In this document: piece by piece, positions 25,450-33,783 of the stretch | How the letters are laid out: each line of letters begins with the position of its first letter | Numbering within the stretch: position 1 is the first letter of the stretch | Assembly (NCBI RefSeq): GCF_001440405.1 | Contig: NZ_LLXX01000101.1 | Location: 62,001 to 126,000, forward strand | Direction of reading: 5' to 3' | DNA from: Bradyrhizobium valentinum | GTDB lineage: Bacteria; Pseudomonadota; Alphaproteobacteria; Rhizobiales; Xanthobacteraceae | Length of the DNA stretch: 64,000 bases | Position numbers and translations under genes: made by a program | The notes under the pieces: model-generated | Databases searched by the model: none | What the model was told of the DNA's origin: nothing | Seen by the model: the letters and a program-made list of their open reading frames with translations, nothing else

Positions 25450-25779
25450 TTGGTTCACTCCCGTCGAACTATGGTTACGCCGGTCTTTGCCGGCTTTTAA
25501 TTTCATCCCGATCAAACTTGTCGGGTCTTCATGCACTCATGATCGTCACGCTGCAATGGTTTGCCCATCGCAGTGAGTTCCAAGCTTGAATTGTACGAGG
25601 GTCCCGTTGGAGCGGCATCCGCTCCTTTCGGCCAATGCTAAATTGCGATGCGCAAGAAAAGGGACGCATGCATGCACTGCCCGTCCTCCGCCACATCGCT
25701 TTTCGCTGTCCCTTGCGGACTGCACGGCCATCCCCCCAATATGCGCTCATACTTCTTGGTATGAGCATTTTGGGCATTC
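25450..25779 (-). other. Long structured leader of tctC
   Basis: If transcription starts just after operator C, about 310 bases precede the tctC start. Three perfect hairpins are visible: GCTCATAC/GTATGAGC at 25745-25766, GGAGCGG/CCGCTCC at 25609-25625, and GCCGG/CCGGC at 25479-25494 close to the ribosome-binding site. No ORF with convincing features occupies it. It matches no riboswitch class I recognise. Confidence 0.4.
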
Positions 25780-25796
25780 TTGTATATGATATGCCA
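25780..25796 (-). promoter_or_regulatory. Oxalate-regulon operator C (tctCBA)
   Basis: TTGTATATGATATGCCA has one perfect arm (ATGCCA) and one degenerate arm. Minus-strand TTGCAC (25804-25799) lies two bases upstream. A 17-bp spacer would put AAGAAT at -10. Confidence 0.6.
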
Positions 25797-25879
25797 CAGT
25801 GCAAATGGTTTTTGCTTCCGTTTGCCGCACTGGCCAATTTGTCGCAGATGCGCAGTTCTCAGCAATTGGTTTGCGGCAA

Positions 25880-25908
25880 TAAAAATGGCCCCGGAAACCG
25901 GGGCCATT
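25880..25908 (-). terminator. Intrinsic terminator after the 45-residue ORF
   Basis: The perfect ten-base stem ATGGCCCCGG / CCGGGGCCAT (25885-25894 and 25898-25907) has a three-base loop and is followed on the minus strand by a T-run. It lies 73 bp beyond the small ORF and separates it from operator C. Confidence 0.85.
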
Positions 25909-25980
25909 GACCGAAACATTAGTGAAAGTCGCTCGGCAGCGTGCGCGGATCCGCGGCATCAGATGCTGCGAAATAAAGCG

Positions 25981-26118
25981 TCAGAGGCCAAAATAGGGAA
26001 GATCACCATTGCGGACGGCGATGCGGCTGCTCGCGGTCAAAAGGCGGTCGATTGAGGCCATCAGGCGGCCGAACAGGGTGCTGGAGGGAAGGAGGCCGAT
26101 TGATGCAGTCTTGGACAT
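25981..26118 (-). CDS. 45-residue small protein in the oxalate regulon
   Basis: This is a short ORF beginning MSKTASIGLLPSSTLFGRL and ending RNGDLPYFGL. The middle, LMASIDRLLTASSRIAV, is amphipathic and helical. AAGGGGACATCC precedes the ATG. It has its own operator-type palindrome 57 bp upstream (26176-26192) and its own strong terminator downstream, so it appears to be an independent transcription unit between frc and tctC. I recognise no family with a known role. It could be a small regulatory or membrane-associated protein. Confidence 0.65.
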   Translation of the reverse strand: MSKTASIGLLPSSTLFGRLMASIDRLLTASSRIAVRNGDLPYFGL

Positions 26119-26175
26119 GGATGTCCCCTTTTCTGAAGTGGCGGAGCAGTTCCGCTTCGTGATCAGGGGTGATTT

Positions 26176-26192
26176 ATGTATACCAGATACCA
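26176..26192 (-). promoter_or_regulatory. Oxalate-regulon operator D (45-residue ORF)
   Basis: ATGTATACCAGATACCA has one perfect arm (ATACCA) and one degenerate arm. Minus-strand TTGTCG (26200-26195) lies two bases upstream, and a 17-bp spacer places ATAAAT at -10. Confidence 0.6.
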
Positions 26193-26266
26193 ATCGACAA
26201 CGGGGGTTGTTTGCATAGCAGCAATCGAAGGTTTGCAATGCAGCAAATTCGCCGCTGGCATTCCAA

Positions 26267-26297
26267 ATAAAAAAGGCCGCCGGAACCCGGCGGCCTT
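26267..26297 (-). terminator. Intrinsic terminator after frc
   Basis: The eleven-base stem AAGGCCGCCGG / CCGGCGGCCTT (26273-26283 and 26287-26297) is followed on the minus strand by TTTTATT. It lies 22 bp beyond the frc stop. Confidence 0.88.
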
Positions 26298-26318
26298 GTA
26301 TTCCAGATTACTACGCGG

Positions 26319-27596
26319 CTATTCCGCCGCTTGCTTCCGCGGCGGCTCGAGCGCGCCGGAATCGTGGATCTCAGCCACCTGGTGATCGGAGAAGCCGAGA
26401 ACCTGGCGCAGGATCTCGTCGGTGTGCTCGCCGAGCAGCGGCGACCTTGTCACCTCGCTCGGTGAGTCCGACAGTTTGATCGGATTGCCGACCGAGATGT
26501 ACTTGCCGCGGGTCGGGTGATCGACCTCGACCACCGTGCCGGTCGCGCGCAGCGACTGGTCTTCCGCGATCTCCTTCATCGACAGGATTGGGCCGCAGGG
26601 GATGTCGTCCTTGTTGAGGATCTCCATCGCCTCGAATTTCGTCTTCGTCATCGTCCACTGCTCGATGCGCGCGAAGATTTCGTTCAGCCGCGGCAGACGA
26701 GCCGCCGGCTTGGCGTAGTCGGGGTGGGTCTTCCAGCCAGGCTCGCCGATCACGTCGCAGATCTTCTCCCAAACCGGGGCCTGGGTGATGAAGTAGATGT
26801 AGGCGTTCGGATCGGTCTCCCAGCCCTTGCACTTGAGGATGCGGCCGGGCTGACCGCCGCCGGAATCGTTGCCGGCGCGCGGCACGGCATCGCCGAACGG
26901 AATGCCTTCGCCGAACTGGCTGTATTCCCTGAGCGGTCCGTGGGCGAGGCGCTGCTGGTCGCGCAGCTTGACGCGGGCAAGATTGAGCACGCCGTCCTGC
27001 ATCGCGGCGGTGACGCGCTGGCCTTTGCCCGAGTGGGTGCGCTGATAGAGCGCGGTGACGATACCGAGCGCCAGATGCAGGCCGGTGCCGCTGTCGCCGA
27101 TCTGCGCGCCGGTGACGAGCGGCAGGCCGTCGCGGAAGCCGGTGGTCGAGGCGGCGCCGCCGGTGCATTGCGCCACGTTCTCATAGACCTTGCAGTCTTC
27201 GTAGGGGCCGGGGCCAAAACCCTTGATCGAGGCCACGATCATCTTCGGGTTGATGCTGTGGATCTTCTCCCAGGGGAAGCCCATGCGGTCGAGCACGCCG
27301 GGACCGAAGTTTTCCACCAGCACGTCGCAGCTCTTGATCAGTGCGGTGAGGACTTCCTTGCCCTTCGGGTTCTTGGTGTCGAGCGTGATCGAACGCTTGT
27401 TGTGGTTGAGCATGGTGAAATACAGGCTGTCCACATTGGGAATGTCCTGCAACTGGCCACGCGTGATGTCGCCGACGCCGGGGCGCTCGACCTTGATCAC
27501 GTCGGCGCCGAACCAGGCCAGCAATTGCGTGCAGGTCGGACCCGACTGAACGTGAGTGAAATCAAGAATGCGAACGCCCGTAAGCGCCTTTGTCAT
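26319..27596 (-). CDS. frc: Formyl-CoA:oxalate CoA-transferase
   Basis: This 425-residue class III CoA-transferase activates oxalate with CoA taken from formyl-CoA, regenerating formate. The N-terminus [20 protein letters not shown] and the RSITLD segment are family-typical. The catalytic aspartate is in [15 protein letters not shown] at residue 168, matching Asp169 of the Oxalobacter enzyme. A glycine-rich loop ([10 protein letters not shown]) lies near residue 250. It follows oxc by 58 bp on the same strand, with GGAG nine bases before the ATG and a terminator after it. Together with Oxc it forms the oxalate decarboxylation cycle. Confidence 0.95.
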   Translation of the reverse strand: MTKALTGVRILDFTHVQSGPTCTQLLAWFGADVIKVERPGVGDITRGQLQDIPNVDSLYFTMLNHNKRSITLDTKNPKGKEVLTALIKSCDVLVENFGPGVLDRMGFPWEKIHSINPKMIVASIKGFGPGPYEDCKVYENVAQCTGGAASTTGFRDGLPLVTGAQIGDSGTGLHLALGIVTALYQRTHSGKGQRVTAAMQDGVLNLARVKLRDQQRLAHGPLREYSQFGEGIPFGDAVPRAGNDSGGGQPGRILKCKGWETDPNAYIYFITQAPVWEKICDVIGEPGWKTHPDYAKPAARLPRLNEIFARIEQWTMTKTKFEAMEILNKDDIPCGPILSMKEIAEDQSLRATGTVVEVDHPTRGKYISVGNPIKLSDSPSEVTRSPLLGEHTDEILRQVLGFSDHQVAEIHDSGALEPPRKQAAE

Positions 27597-27654
27597 CGTC
27601 TTTGCTCCGTACTGTATCTGTGCTGCGTGTGCCGGATGAATGGGTGAAGGTCGG

Positions 27655-29385
27655 TTACTTCTTTTTCAAAACGCTTTGCGGGTTGAGGTTGCCGATGCGG
27701 CCGCTTTCGGAACCGGCTGCCGGATCGATCACCGCGTTGATGAGCGTCGGCTTGCCGGAATCCATCGCCTCGTTCACGGCGCGCTTCAGCTCGTCAGGCG
27801 AGGTGGCGTTGATGCCGACGCCGCCGAACGCTTCCATCATCTTGTCGTAGCGCGAGCCCTTGACGAATACCGTCGTCGCCGGATCGGAACCGCCCGCATT
27901 GACGTCGGTGCCGCGATAGATGCCGTCGTTGTTGAAGACGACGATGCAGACCGGAAGCTGGTAGCGGCAGATGGTCTCGATCTCCATGCCGGAGAAGCCG
28001 AAGGCCGAGTCGCCTTCGATCGCCAGCACCGGCTTTCCGGTTTCGACGGCGGCCGCGATCGAATAGCCCATGCCGATGCCCATCACGCCCCAGGTGCCGA
28101 CGTCGAGCCGCTTGCGCGGCTTGTACATGTCGATGACGCCGCGGGCGAGGTCGAGGGTGTTGGCGCCTTCGTTGACGAGGACGGCGTCGGGCCGCTCCTT
28201 GATGATGGTGCGCAGTGCGCCGAGCGCGCCGTGATAGTCCATCGGCGAGGCGTTGCTCATCAGCTTCGGCGCCATCTTGGCGACGTTGTCGTCACGCTTC
28301 TTGTTGACGGTCGAGACCCAATCGGCCGGCGCGACCGGCCAGCTTCCGCCCATGCCCTCGAGCAGCGCGGATACGCAGGAGCCGATATCGCCGACCACGG
28401 GGGCCACGATCTCGACGTTGGAATCCATTTCCTTCGGCTCGATGTCGATCTGGATGAATTTCTTGGGCGCGTCGCCCCAGGTCTTGCCCTTGCCGTGCGA
28501 CAGCAGCCAGTTGAGGCGGGCGCCGATCAGCATGACGACGTCGGCGTCCTTCAGCACGGTCGAGCGCGCCGCACCGGCCGACTGCACATGGGTGTCGGGC
28601 AGCAGGCCCTTGGCCATGCTCATCTGCAGGAACGGTGCGCCGGTCTTTTCGACGAAGGCGCGGATCTCGTTGTCGGCCTGCGCATAGGCTGCGCCCTTGC
28701 CGAGGATGATGAGGGGACGCTTTGCGCCCTTGAGCACGTCGAGCGCGCGCTTGACGGCTGACGGGGCAGGGATCTGGGCAGGTGCTGCGTCGATCACCTT
28801 CACCAGCGATTTCGCGCCGGCAGCCGCGTCCATCACCTGGCCGAAAAGTTTTGCCGGCAGGTCGAGATAGACACCGCCCGGACGACCCGACACCGCGGCG
28901 CGGATCGCGCGCGCCAGACCGATGCCGATGTCGGCGGCGTGCAGGACGCGGAAGGCGGCCTTGCAGAGCGGCTTGGCGATCGCGAGCTGGTCCATCTCTT
29001 CATAGTCGCCCTGCTGCAGATCGACGATCTCGCGCTCCGAGGAGCCCGAAATCAGGATCATCGGGAAGCAATTGGTTGTGGCGTGGGCGAGGGCCGTGAG
29101 GCCGTTGAGGAAGCCGGGCGCCGAGACGGTGAGGCAGACGCCCGGTTTCTTGGTCAAATAGCCGGCGATCGAGGCTGCATAGCCGGCATTCTGCTCGTGG
29201 CGGAACGACAATACGCGAATGCCCTCGACCTGCATCATGCGACCGAGGTCGGTGATCGGGATGCCCGGCACACCATAAATGGTGTTGATGCCGTTGAGCT
29301 TGAGCGCATCGATGACGAGATGAAAGCCATCCGTCAGCTCTTGCTCGGTGCCCGGTGCTACGGACTTGGTCGCGGTATTCAGCAT
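27655..29385 (-). CDS. oxc: Oxalyl-CoA decarboxylase
   Basis: This 576-residue thiamine-diphosphate enzyme decarboxylates oxalyl-CoA to formyl-CoA. The activating glutamate is in [12 protein letters not shown] (residue 64). The TPP/Mg site is [13 protein letters not shown] followed by [21 protein letters not shown] and [20 protein letters not shown] segments match known Oxc proteins. An ATG nine bases upstream (29394) sits directly on the AGGGAG sequence, so I chose 29385, which has correct spacing. It lies between the GntR regulator and frc in one operon. Confidence 0.95.
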   Translation of the reverse strand: MLNTATKSVAPGTEQELTDGFHLVIDALKLNGINTIYGVPGIPITDLGRMMQVEGIRVLSFRHEQNAGYAASIAGYLTKKPGVCLTVSAPGFLNGLTALAHATTNCFPMILISGSSEREIVDLQQGDYEEMDQLAIAKPLCKAAFRVLHAADIGIGLARAIRAAVSGRPGGVYLDLPAKLFGQVMDAAAGAKSLVKVIDAAPAQIPAPSAVKRALDVLKGAKRPLIILGKGAAYAQADNEIRAFVEKTGAPFLQMSMAKGLLPDTHVQSAGAARSTVLKDADVVMLIGARLNWLLSHGKGKTWGDAPKKFIQIDIEPKEMDSNVEIVAPVVGDIGSCVSALLEGMGGSWPVAPADWVSTVNKKRDDNVAKMAPKLMSNASPMDYHGALGALRTIIKERPDAVLVNEGANTLDLARGVIDMYKPRKRLDVGTWGVMGIGMGYSIAAAVETGKPVLAIEGDSAFGFSGMEIETICRYQLPVCIVVFNNDGIYRGTDVNAGGSDPATTVFVKGSRYDKMMEAFGGVGINATSPDELKRAVNEAMDSGKPTLINAVIDPAAGSESGRIGNLNPQSVLKKK

Positions 29386-29451
29386 GGGCTTCATCTCCCT
29401 GATCGTTAGTTTTCGGACGATTTTTGGTCGTCTTCTGGTGCGAAGGTGCGT

Positions 29452-30183
29452 CTAGCTAAAAAGTTCCTGTCCATGCGCTTCGACATAGGCAGCGAGGCCC
29501 AGCGTGTGGTCGCGCGCGCGCTTCTCGGCGAGTTCGGTGTCGCGCGCTTCCAGCGCCTCGATAATGGCGAGGTGCTCGGGCAGGGAGGTCGCGGTGCGAT
29601 CCTTCCGTCCGATGGTCAATTGCCGGTAGCCGCGCACATGCAGCAGGATGTCGTTGGTCATGTCGACCAGCACCGGCGATTCCGAAAGCGAGATCAGCGC
29701 CTGGTGGAACGCGATGTTGGCTTTGGAGTATTCTTCGACATGATCCTGCGGCAGACGGTCCTTGCCAAAATCCTTGAAGAAATCGCGCAGCGCCGTGATG
29801 TCCTTCTTGCGCGCCGTCGTCGTGATCAGGCGTGCGGCCATGCTCTCGAGCGCGGCCCAGGCGCGGATCATGTCGACGATCTCGGTCTTGGTGCGGCGGA
29901 CCACGACGATGCCGCGACGCGGCACGGTTTTGACGAAGCCATCCTGTTCCAGCATCGCGATGGCTTCGCGAATAGGGGTACGGCTAACGCCGAGGCGTTC
30001 GGACAGCGCGCGCTCGTCGAGCATCACCTGCTCGGGCGTCGCATAGATGTCCATCTTGAGAATGGCTTCCTTCAAGGCCTCGTAGGCCTTGTTCTTGAAG
30101 CTCGTCTCGGGCGCAATCCGGACGATTGCGATATCTGCCTCAGCCATGACAGGCGGCGCCTTGGTTTGTTTACGTGCGGGCAC
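29452..30183 (-). CDS. GntR-family (FCD) regulator, predicted oxalate-regulon repressor
   Basis: This 243-residue regulator has a winged-helix domain at about residues 20-85 (LDERALSERLGVSRTPIREA, GFVKTVPRRGIVVV) and an FCD ligand domain after it (IRAWAALESMAARL, NIAFHQALISLSES, EHLAIIEALEARD), where histidines usually bind a metal and an organic acid. The GTG start at 30183 has GGGAGGAGA before it; the longer open frame is not protein-like. Operator E lies 61 bp upstream, suggesting autoregulation. It heads the gntR-oxc-frc operon and is the obvious candidate to bind all six palindromes. Confidence 0.9.
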   Translation of the reverse strand: MPARKQTKAPPVMAEADIAIVRIAPETSFKNKAYEALKEAILKMDIYATPEQVMLDERALSERLGVSRTPIREAIAMLEQDGFVKTVPRRGIVVVRRTKTEIVDMIRAWAALESMAARLITTTARKKDITALRDFFKDFGKDRLPQDHVEEYSKANIAFHQALISLSESPVLVDMTNDILLHVRGYRQLTIGRKDRTATSLPEHLAIIEALEARDTELAEKRARDHTLGLAAYVEAHGQELFS

Positions 30184-30244
30184 GACTCGTCTCCTCCCTG
30201 TTTTTGGAGACGTCTTCTTAGCAGAAGAAATGCTCGAATATTTT

Positions 30245-30261
30245 TGGCATACCAAATACCA
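30245..30261 (-). promoter_or_regulatory. Oxalate-regulon operator E (gntR-oxc-frc)
   Basis: TGGCATACCAAATACCA is a near-perfect palindrome. Minus-strand TTGACA (30270-30265) lies three bases upstream, placing the operator in the promoter spacer of the gntR-oxc-frc operon. Confidence 0.75.
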
Positions 30262-30325
30262 GGATGTCAAGGTGCCCGTGTTTTCGCTGTTTCTGCGCGA
30301 TAGTTTGTCTTGACAATCTGATCTC

Positions 30326-30342
30326 TGGCATACCAAATGCCA
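30326..30342 (+). promoter_or_regulatory. Oxalate-regulon operator F (acyl-CoA ligase)
   Basis: TGGCATACCAAATGCCA has perfect six-base arms. TTGACA at 30310-30315 lies ten bases upstream on the plus strand, so the site would cover the -10 region. The ligase start is 25 bp downstream. Confidence 0.78.
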
Positions 30343-30367
30343 TAAAACTAGCCCTAGGAGGAAGCCT

Positions 30368-32533
30368 ATGTCAAATTCTGCAGATGCGGCCCGCAAGATC
30401 GCCGAGCCCAGCGCCCACGAGGCTGTCCGCCGGGTGCTCGATACGGTGAAAGCCGAGAAGCGCACCAGCCTCACCGCGCCGGAAGGCAAGCTGGTGTGCG
30501 ATGCCTACGGCATCCCGGTTCCGAAAGAAGGCGTGGCGAAGTCGGCCGCTGAAGCATCCAAGCTCGCGTCAACCATGGGCTTCCCGGTGGTGATGAAGAT
30601 CGTCTCGCCGGACATTCTCCACAAGACCGAAGCCGGCGGCGTCATGGTCGGCCTCAAGACCGCGGCCGAGGCTGAAAAAGCCTATGACACCATTCTCGCC
30701 AACGCCAAGAAATATAAGGCTGACGCCAAGATCGAGGGCATTCAGGTCCAGCAGATGCTGGCCGGCGGCACCGAGGTCATCGTCGGCTCCATTACCGACG
30801 GCTCGTTCGGCAAGCTGGTGGCGTTCGGCCTCGGCGGCGTGCTGGTCGAGGTGCTGAAGGACATTACCTTCCGCCTCGCGCCCGCCACCAAGGACGATGC
30901 GCTGTCGATGCTCGACGGCATCCAGGCCCACGATATGCTGAAGGGCGTGCGCGGCGGCGATCCGGTCAGCCGCGATGCGCTGGCTGATGTCATCGTCAAG
31001 GTGTCGCAGCTCGTCAGCGATTTCCCCGAAATCGTCGAACTCGATCTCAACCCGGTGTTCGCCACCAAGAAGGACGCGATTGCCGCCGACGTGCGCATCG
31101 TCGTCGACTTCGACTACAAGCCGCGCCCGGCGCCGCGTCCGACCGAAGAAATCGTAGCGGCCATGAATCGCATCATGCAGCCGAAGGGCGTCGCCGTGAT
31201 CGGCGCCTCTGCCGAGGACGGCAAGATCGGCAATTCCGTGATGAAGAACCTGATCAATGGCGGCTACAAGGGCGAGATCTATCCGATCCACCCGAAGGCC
31301 GCCGATATCCTGGGCTACAAGGCCTACAAGAGCGTCAAGGATGTGCCCGGCGTGATTGATACCGCGGTGTTCGCGATCCCCGCGAAGTTCGTCGCTGGCG
31401 CTTTGGCCGAATGCGGCGAGAAGAAAATTCCCGGCGCTGTCCTGATTCCGTCGGGCTTTGCCGAAGCGGGCGCGCCCGAACTGCAGGCCGAGATCGTCGA
31501 GGTCGGCAAGAAGTACAACATCCGCCTGATGGGGCCGAACATTTACGGCTTCTATTATACGCCGGCCAATCTCTGCGCCACGTTCTGCACCGCCTACGAC
31601 GTCAAGGGCCATGCGGCGCTGTCATCGCAGTCCGGCGGCATCGGCATGGCGATCATCGGCTTCTCGCGTTCGGCCAAGATGGGCGTCTCCGCGATCGTCG
31701 GCCTCGGCAACAAGTCGGATATCGATGAGGACGATCTGCTGGCGTTCTTCGAGCAGGACCCCAACACCAACCTCATTGCCCAGCACTGCGAAGACCTCAA
31801 GGACGGTCGCGCCTTTGCGGAGGCCGCCAAGCGCGTCTCCAAGAAGAAGCCGGTCATCGTGCTCAAGGCCGGCCGCACCTCGGCCGGCGCCAAGGCGGCG
31901 TCGTCGCACACCGGCGCGCTCGCCGGCAACGACAAGATCTACGAGGACGTGTTCGCCCAGTCGGGTGTGATCCGCGCCCGGTCCTTGCGGCAATTGCTCG
32001 AATTCGCCCGCGGCGTGCCGGTGCTGCCGACGCCAAAGGGCGAGAACATCTTGATCATCACCGGTGCGGGCGGCTCGGGCGTGCTGCTGTCGGACTCGGT
32101 GGTGGATAACGGCCTGTCGCTGATGACCATGCCGCCTGATCTCGATGCCGCGTTCCGCAAGTTCATCCCGCCGTTCGGCGCGGCCGGAAATCCTGTGGAT
32201 ATCACCGGCGGCGAGCCGCCGATCACCTACGTCAACACGGTGAAGCTCGGCCTGTCGGACGAGCGCATCCACTCGCTGATCCTCGGCTACTGGCACACGA
32301 TCGTGACGCCGCCGATGGTGTTCGCGCGCAACATGGTCGAGGTGAAGAAGGAGATGGAGGCCAAGGGCTTCGTGAAGCCGATCGTCGCCTCGCTCGCCGG
32401 CGACGTCGAGGTCGAGGAGGCCGCCGAATATCTCTACCAGAACGGCATCCCGGCCTATGCGTACTCGACCGAACTGCCGGTCGAAGTCTTGGGCGCCAAG
32501 TACAAGTGGGCGCGCGGCGCGGGCCTGCTCTGA
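30368..32533 (+). CDS. ADP-forming acyl-CoA synthetase (acetate-CoA ligase family)
   Basis: This 721-residue NDP-forming acyl-CoA ligase has an ATP-grasp domain first (about residues 20-250; GFPVVMKIVSPDILHKTEAG). A CoA-binding Rossmann domain follows (about 275-370; GVAVIGASAEDGKIGN), then ligase subdomains. The expected phosphohistidine is His514 in SSHTGALAG. The order ATP-grasp then CoA-binding differs from the more common arrangement. AGGAGGAAGCCT precedes the ATG. With operator F overlapping its promoter and oxc/frc divergent, a role in priming the cycle by making oxalyl-CoA or formyl-CoA is plausible but not proven. Confidence 0.88.
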   Translation: MSNSADAARKIAEPSAHEAVRRVLDTVKAEKRTSLTAPEGKLVCDAYGIPVPKEGVAKSAAEASKLASTMGFPVVMKIVSPDILHKTEAGGVMVGLKTAAEAEKAYDTILANAKKYKADAKIEGIQVQQMLAGGTEVIVGSITDGSFGKLVAFGLGGVLVEVLKDITFRLAPATKDDALSMLDGIQAHDMLKGVRGGDPVSRDALADVIVKVSQLVSDFPEIVELDLNPVFATKKDAIAADVRIVVDFDYKPRPAPRPTEEIVAAMNRIMQPKGVAVIGASAEDGKIGNSVMKNLINGGYKGEIYPIHPKAADILGYKAYKSVKDVPGVIDTAVFAIPAKFVAGALAECGEKKIPGAVLIPSGFAEAGAPELQAEIVEVGKKYNIRLMGPNIYGFYYTPANLCATFCTAYDVKGHAALSSQSGGIGMAIIGFSRSAKMGVSAIVGLGNKSDIDEDDLLAFFEQDPNTNLIAQHCEDLKDGRAFAEAAKRVSKKKPVIVLKAGRTSAGAKAASSHTGALAGNDKIYEDVFAQSGVIRARSLRQLLEFARGVPVLPTPKGENILIITGAGGSGVLLSDSVVDNGLSLMTMPPDLDAAFRKFIPPFGAAGNPVDITGGEPPITYVNTVKLGLSDERIHSLILGYWHTIVTPPMVFARNMVEVKKEMEAKGFVKPIVASLAGDVEVEEAAEYLYQNGIPAYAYSTELPVEVLGAKYKWARGAGLL

Positions 32534-32548
32534 GCTTATCAACAACAA

Positions 32549-32584
32549 ATGCCGCTTCGGAAAACCATCCGAAGCGGCATTTTT
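32549..32584 (+). terminator. Intrinsic terminator after the acyl-CoA ligase gene
   Basis: The perfect twelve-base stem ATGCCGCTTCGG / CCGAAGCGGCAT has an eight-base loop and is followed by TTTT. It starts 16 bp after the stop codon. Confidence 0.9.
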
Positions 32585-32591
32585 CGGTGGC

Positions 32592-32716
32592 TTCATCCTT
32601 CGAGACGCCACGCTGCGCGTGGCTCCCTCGGTGAGCGCAAAGCGCTCATCCGGGGATGAGGTCTTGGACCCTCATGGTGAGGAGCGCGGCAACGCCGCGC
32701 GTCTCGAACCACGAGG
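32592..32716. repeat. Intergenic palindromic repeat, family A copy 4 (diverged)
   Basis: It contains TCATCCTTCGAGACGCC, CTCATGGTGAGGAGCGCGGC and CGCGTCTCGAACCACGAGG. These are family A arms in a rearranged order, inserted between the ligase terminator and the IclR gene. Confidence 0.75.
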
Positions 32717-32778
32717 CCATCGGACGGTATTGATCTAAACTGTAGGGAATACGCGCTAGCAGTCTGACCCACGGATGG

Positions 32779-33642
32779 ATGCAGGTCGCGATGAAGCGAA
32801 ACGTGATCCGGCGCAAACCGGTCGAGCCGAAATCCGGCGCCGACAATGATTCCGATCCCAGGGATGGCGGCGTCCAGTCGGTCGACCGCGCGCTCTCCAT
32901 CATCGAAGTGCTGGCCGAAGACGACGAGGGCTATCGGCTGACCGATCTCGCGGTTCGCACGGGGCTGTCGACCTCGACCGTGCACCGCCTGCTGGCGACG
33001 CTGGAGAAGCGCCGCTTCGTCCAGTTCGATCGTACCGAATCGAAATGGCATGTCGGCGCGCAGAGCTTTGCGGTGGGTGCGACCTTCACCCGCCGCCGCA
33101 ACTTCACGGCGCAGGCGATGCCGTATTTGCGCAAGCTGCGGGATCTTACCCGCGAAACTGCCAATCTCGCGGTGGTCGACGACGAATCCATCATCGTCCT
33201 GACCCGCATGGAAAGCCGCGAGATCATGCGCTCGCTGACCAAGGTCGGGGGCCGCGTCGCCATGGTAGCTTCCGGCGTCGGCAAGGCCGTGCTCGCCACC
33301 TATTCCGATGCTGACGTCAACGCGATCATTTGCCGACAGGGCATGCCGCGCCTGACGGAGAAGTCGATCGTGCGGCCGGGCGAGCTGTTCCGGGAGCTCC
33401 AGGCGATCCGCCGGCAGGGCTATGCAGTCGACGACGAGGAGGCGCGCATGGGGCTGCGCTGCGTTGCCGCCGTCGTCTACAGCGACTGCAGCGAGCCGCT
33501 GGCGGCGATTTCAGTCTCCGGCATGACCTCGCGCGTCACCGAAGAGCGCGTGCCCGAGCTCGGAAAAATAGTGCGCGACGTTGCGGGTGAGCTGACGGTG
33601 GCGCTCGGTGGCGTGATGCCGGAGGCGGCGAAATCGGCCTGA
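32779..33642 (+). CDS. IclR-family transcriptional regulator
   Basis: This 287-residue regulator has an N-terminal winged helix (about residues 35-95; LTDLAVRTGLSTSTVHRLLA) and a C-terminal IclR effector domain (ESREIMRSLTKVGGRVAMVA; ASGVGKAVLAT; GYAVDDEEARMGLRCVAAVV). An ATG at 32791 is an equally possible start. IclR proteins of this type often respond to glyoxylate, allantoin or aromatic acids. Proximity to the oxalate genes and to gcl 6 kb away makes a C2-acid effector reasonable but unproven. Confidence 0.88.
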   Translation: MQVAMKRNVIRRKPVEPKSGADNDSDPRDGGVQSVDRALSIIEVLAEDDEGYRLTDLAVRTGLSTSTVHRLLATLEKRRFVQFDRTESKWHVGAQSFAVGATFTRRRNFTAQAMPYLRKLRDLTRETANLAVVDDESIIVLTRMESREIMRSLTKVGGRVAMVASGVGKAVLATYSDADVNAIICRQGMPRLTEKSIVRPGELFRELQAIRRQGYAVDDEEARMGLRCVAAVVYSDCSEPLAAISVSGMTSRVTEERVPELGKIVRDVAGELTVALGGVMPEAAKSA

Positions 33643-33783
33643 GCCGGGCTTCGGTCCGTCGTTGCCCGCCCAAGGGAAATTAGGTCTGGCGGCGCGCGCC
33701 CCGACATCGCTATATCCATCCATCGCTGTCCATGGCGCGGCTTCGAGGGACAATGTCCTTCGATTCAGCGATTGGGGAAATTC

